Shown in pieces: positions 6,592 through 7,636 of a stretch of 7,636 nt of DNA (its first letter is position 1; every line of letters starts with the position of its first letter). This stretch comes from an uncultured Bacilli bacterium (GTDB lineage Bacteria; Bacillota_I; Bacilli_A; RFN20; CAG-826), in assembly GCA_944358755.1 (NCBI GenBank), contig CALVRY010000053.1:1-7636 (forward strand). The letters are read 5' to 3'. The notes beneath the pieces were generated by a model. That model searched no databases. It had not been told where the DNA came from and saw nothing but the letters and a program-made list of their open reading frames with translations. Both the position numbers and the translations under genes were made by a program.

Positions 6592-7182
6592 ATAACAAAA
6601 AATCCACCTTTCCCAAAAGCCAATTTTCGATATTTAAATGTATTATGCCATCTTTTGACATATCATATTCATCTAGACTTAATACATATTTAGGAGAAGA
6701 ATCATGTACTGGGTCAAAGGCACCAAACTCTCTTTCAATAACCTCTTCGCTTGATAATAAATAAGCTACTTGCACAAAATTTTTCCCTCTTTCATGATAA
6801 CAAAATCAATTTCGCCTTTATAAGTTTTACCGATTTTAACATCATAACTTCTTAAAAATTAATATTCATCGATGAACAATACAAAAGGATGATCTTTACT
6901 ATAGTTCATTAAACTAACAAAAAATTCATAAAAATTTTTAGTATTTAAATCCAATAAGACTCATGAATTCGCCTGCTTCTTTTGAAAAGTCCTTAAGATT
7001 GAGGTCATAAGAAACATCTCTCGCTAACAAAGATAAGCATTCAACATTCGCTTGTTTAATCGCTTCGTTAAGTAAAGCGGTTTCCCATATACGCCTACGC
7101 CCATAGACAAAAACGCATTGAATTCATCTAATTTTAATCTTCTTTTAATTCTTTCTAATTCGTTGAGTCTTACTATAAACAT
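6587..7182 (-). pseudogene. Decayed chimeric AAA-type ATPase remnant (PF01637-like N part, AAA_14/DUF4143-like C tail)
   Basis: Read on the minus strand from an ATG at 7180-7182 (GGTGAT ribosome site upstream), the remnant starts MFIVRLNELERIK, like the FIGRENEL start of PF01637-type ATPases. A missing base near 7107 shifts the frame into YGRRRIWETALLNEAIKQ (from 7105), where the usual Walker A G-K-T has become W-E-T. A second shift near 6960 leads to NFYEFF and the Walker B-like VLFIDEY (6862-6882). A TAA stop follows directly (6859-6861). The text then jumps to SYDVKIGKTYKGEIDFV, and after a third shift near 6775 to QVAYLLSSEEVIEREFGAF and SPKYVLSLDEYDMS, the C-terminal signature of AAA_14/DUF4143 ATPases. 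Intact members are about 400 residues or more, so a large internal part is missing. The remnant cannot make a working ATPase. Two fused genes or one deleted gene are both possible. Confidence 0.85.
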
Positions 7183-7201
7183 GTTTTATCACCGTTTAAT
7201 T

Positions 7202-7227
7202 ATTAGCATATTTTAAAATATGCTAAT
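7202..7227. promoter_or_regulatory. Perfect 26-bp palindrome upstream of the ATPase remnant
   Basis: The half-site ATTAGCATATTTT (7202-7214) is followed without a gap by its exact reverse complement (7215-7227). It ends 19 bases before the ATG of the ATPase remnant, a position expected for an operator overlapping a promoter. It could also be a recombination or integration target, or a cruciform-forming site. It is intact although the gene behind it is dead. Confidence 0.7.
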
Positions 7228-7333
7228 TTATAAATTTTTCCGAAAAAATTAAAATTGCTTCTAAAATAACTTTGATTTTTCTGTGTTGAAAAACCTTAAA
7301 TCTAATTAAAAACCATGCAAAACTCAATTGAAA

Positions 7334-7636
7334 TTATATTTTTATATATTTAGTTCCCTTACCTTGGCCTTCTTTTTTAATTTTGTTTTGAATTATAAGT
7401 TCTTCCAAGATATTGTTAAATCTTTTAGAAACTTTTTTATAACCTAAATCTTTTGCAAGTTGATTTGCTGATTTATTTGCTCTATCTAAATAACGCAATA
7501 TTTCTAATTCAATTTCTTCGCTATTTTTGTTATTGTTCATAACATTCCCAACACTTTCCTTTTTAAAACGAGATTGAACAAATATTCTCACTCTTAAAGA
7601 AGATCTTTCTTTATCAACTATAAACATTGGTTTTGG
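7334..7636 (-). CDS. C-terminal part of a winged-helix protein, probably of the AlbA_2/HATPase_c_4 (RecG-like) group; 5' end outside window
   Basis: The minus-strand frame is open to the window edge (codons for P-K-P precede the Met at 7625-7627), so that Met is probably internal and the visible 100 residues are a C terminus. Counting from that Met, residues 1-21 (MFIVDKERSSLRVRIFVQ and on) resemble the beta-strand end of AlbA_2/HATPase_c_4 proteins, which carry a putative DNA-binding domain and an ATP-binding domain. An Asn-rich linker (30-36) is followed by a winged helix: helices at about 37-50 and 53-61, a recognition helix about 64-78 (KKVSKRFNNILEEL), and a wing with EGQGKGTKY (86-94). 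A role in DNA binding or transcription is likely. Family membership beyond the winged helix is inferred from a short stretch. It is in tandem with the ATPase remnant, 151 bases upstream of its ATG. Confidence 0.65.
   Translation of the reverse strand, partial: PKPMFIVDKERSSLRVRIFVQSRFKKESVGNVMNNNKNSEEIELEILRYLDRANKSANQLAKDLGYKKVSKRFNNILEELIIQNKIKKEGQGKGTKYIKI

Noticed and set aside
6587..6775. Stand-alone 62-residue gene starting MQVAYLL
   Set aside because: The sequence is the C-terminal signature of DUF4143-type ATPases, and family-like text continues upstream in a shifted frame, so the Met (which replaces no natural start) is internal to a pseudogene.
7227..7333. AT-only inverted repeats (such as AATTTTT...AAAAATT near 7232-7250) as terminators or CRISPR-like repeats
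   Set aside because: They are short, lack G-C pairs and are not regularly spaced; no CRISPR array is present anywhere in the window.
1..7636. Alternative genetic code (TGA as tryptophan), as in some Mollicutes
   Set aside because: The recognised genes use TGG for tryptophan and need no TGA readthrough, TGA ends the phospholipase-like gene, and the in-frame stop in the pseudogene is TAA with true frameshifts.

Overview
The window comes from a low-GC, AT-rich bacterium, most likely a Firmicutes/Mollicutes-type lineage (for example a gut Bacilli, RF39-like or Erysipelotrichia-like organism). Signs of this are the AT-rich spacers, AGGAG-type ribosome binding sites, AAA/AGA/TTA-rich codon use, and Bacilli-like protein families. 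The genetic code looks standard: tryptophan is TGG in the visible proteins and TGA ends the phospholipase-family gene. Genus cannot be read from this sequence.

Left part (1-2696): the 3' two thirds of a UMF1/Atg22-type MFS transporter runs on the + strand. It converges on a two-gene minus-strand operon, and both sides share one bidirectional hairpin terminator at 881-911. The operon reads from 2696 down to 910. It holds a zinc-dependent phospholipase C-fold protein followed, with a 4-base ATGA overlap, by a short-chain dehydrogenase/reductase that has a long insert inside its active-site region.

Middle (2697-3247): a tRNA-Ser(GCU) gene has its own promoter and a strong terminator. About 280 bases of non-coding AT-rich DNA follow, with a perfect 16-bp inverted repeat.

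Centre-right (3248-6418): one very long minus-strand gene encodes a 1056-residue MacB/LolCDE-type ABC transporter. ATPase, linker and FtsX-like permease are in one chain. The predicted extracellular domain is unusually large (about 560 residues) and may contain two related cores. No adaptor or substrate gene lies beside it.

Right end (6419-7636): this looks like a decaying accessory segment. A pseudogene (6587-7182) has an N-terminal half resembling one AAA-type ATPase family (PF01637-like) and a C-terminal tail resembling another (AAA_14/DUF4143 type). It carries three apparent frameshifts, an in-frame TAA and a ruined Walker A motif. Just upstream of its start lies an intact, perfect 26-bp palindrome. 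The window ends in the C-terminal winged-helix part of another minus-strand gene, cut by the window edge.

I do not see convincing evidence of a wholly new system. The most unusual items are the palindrome/chimeric ATPase remnant, the large two-core ectodomain of the ABC transporter, and the insert-bearing dehydrogenase coupled to a phospholipase-fold protein. Family names come from recognising motifs by eye; no database search was run.
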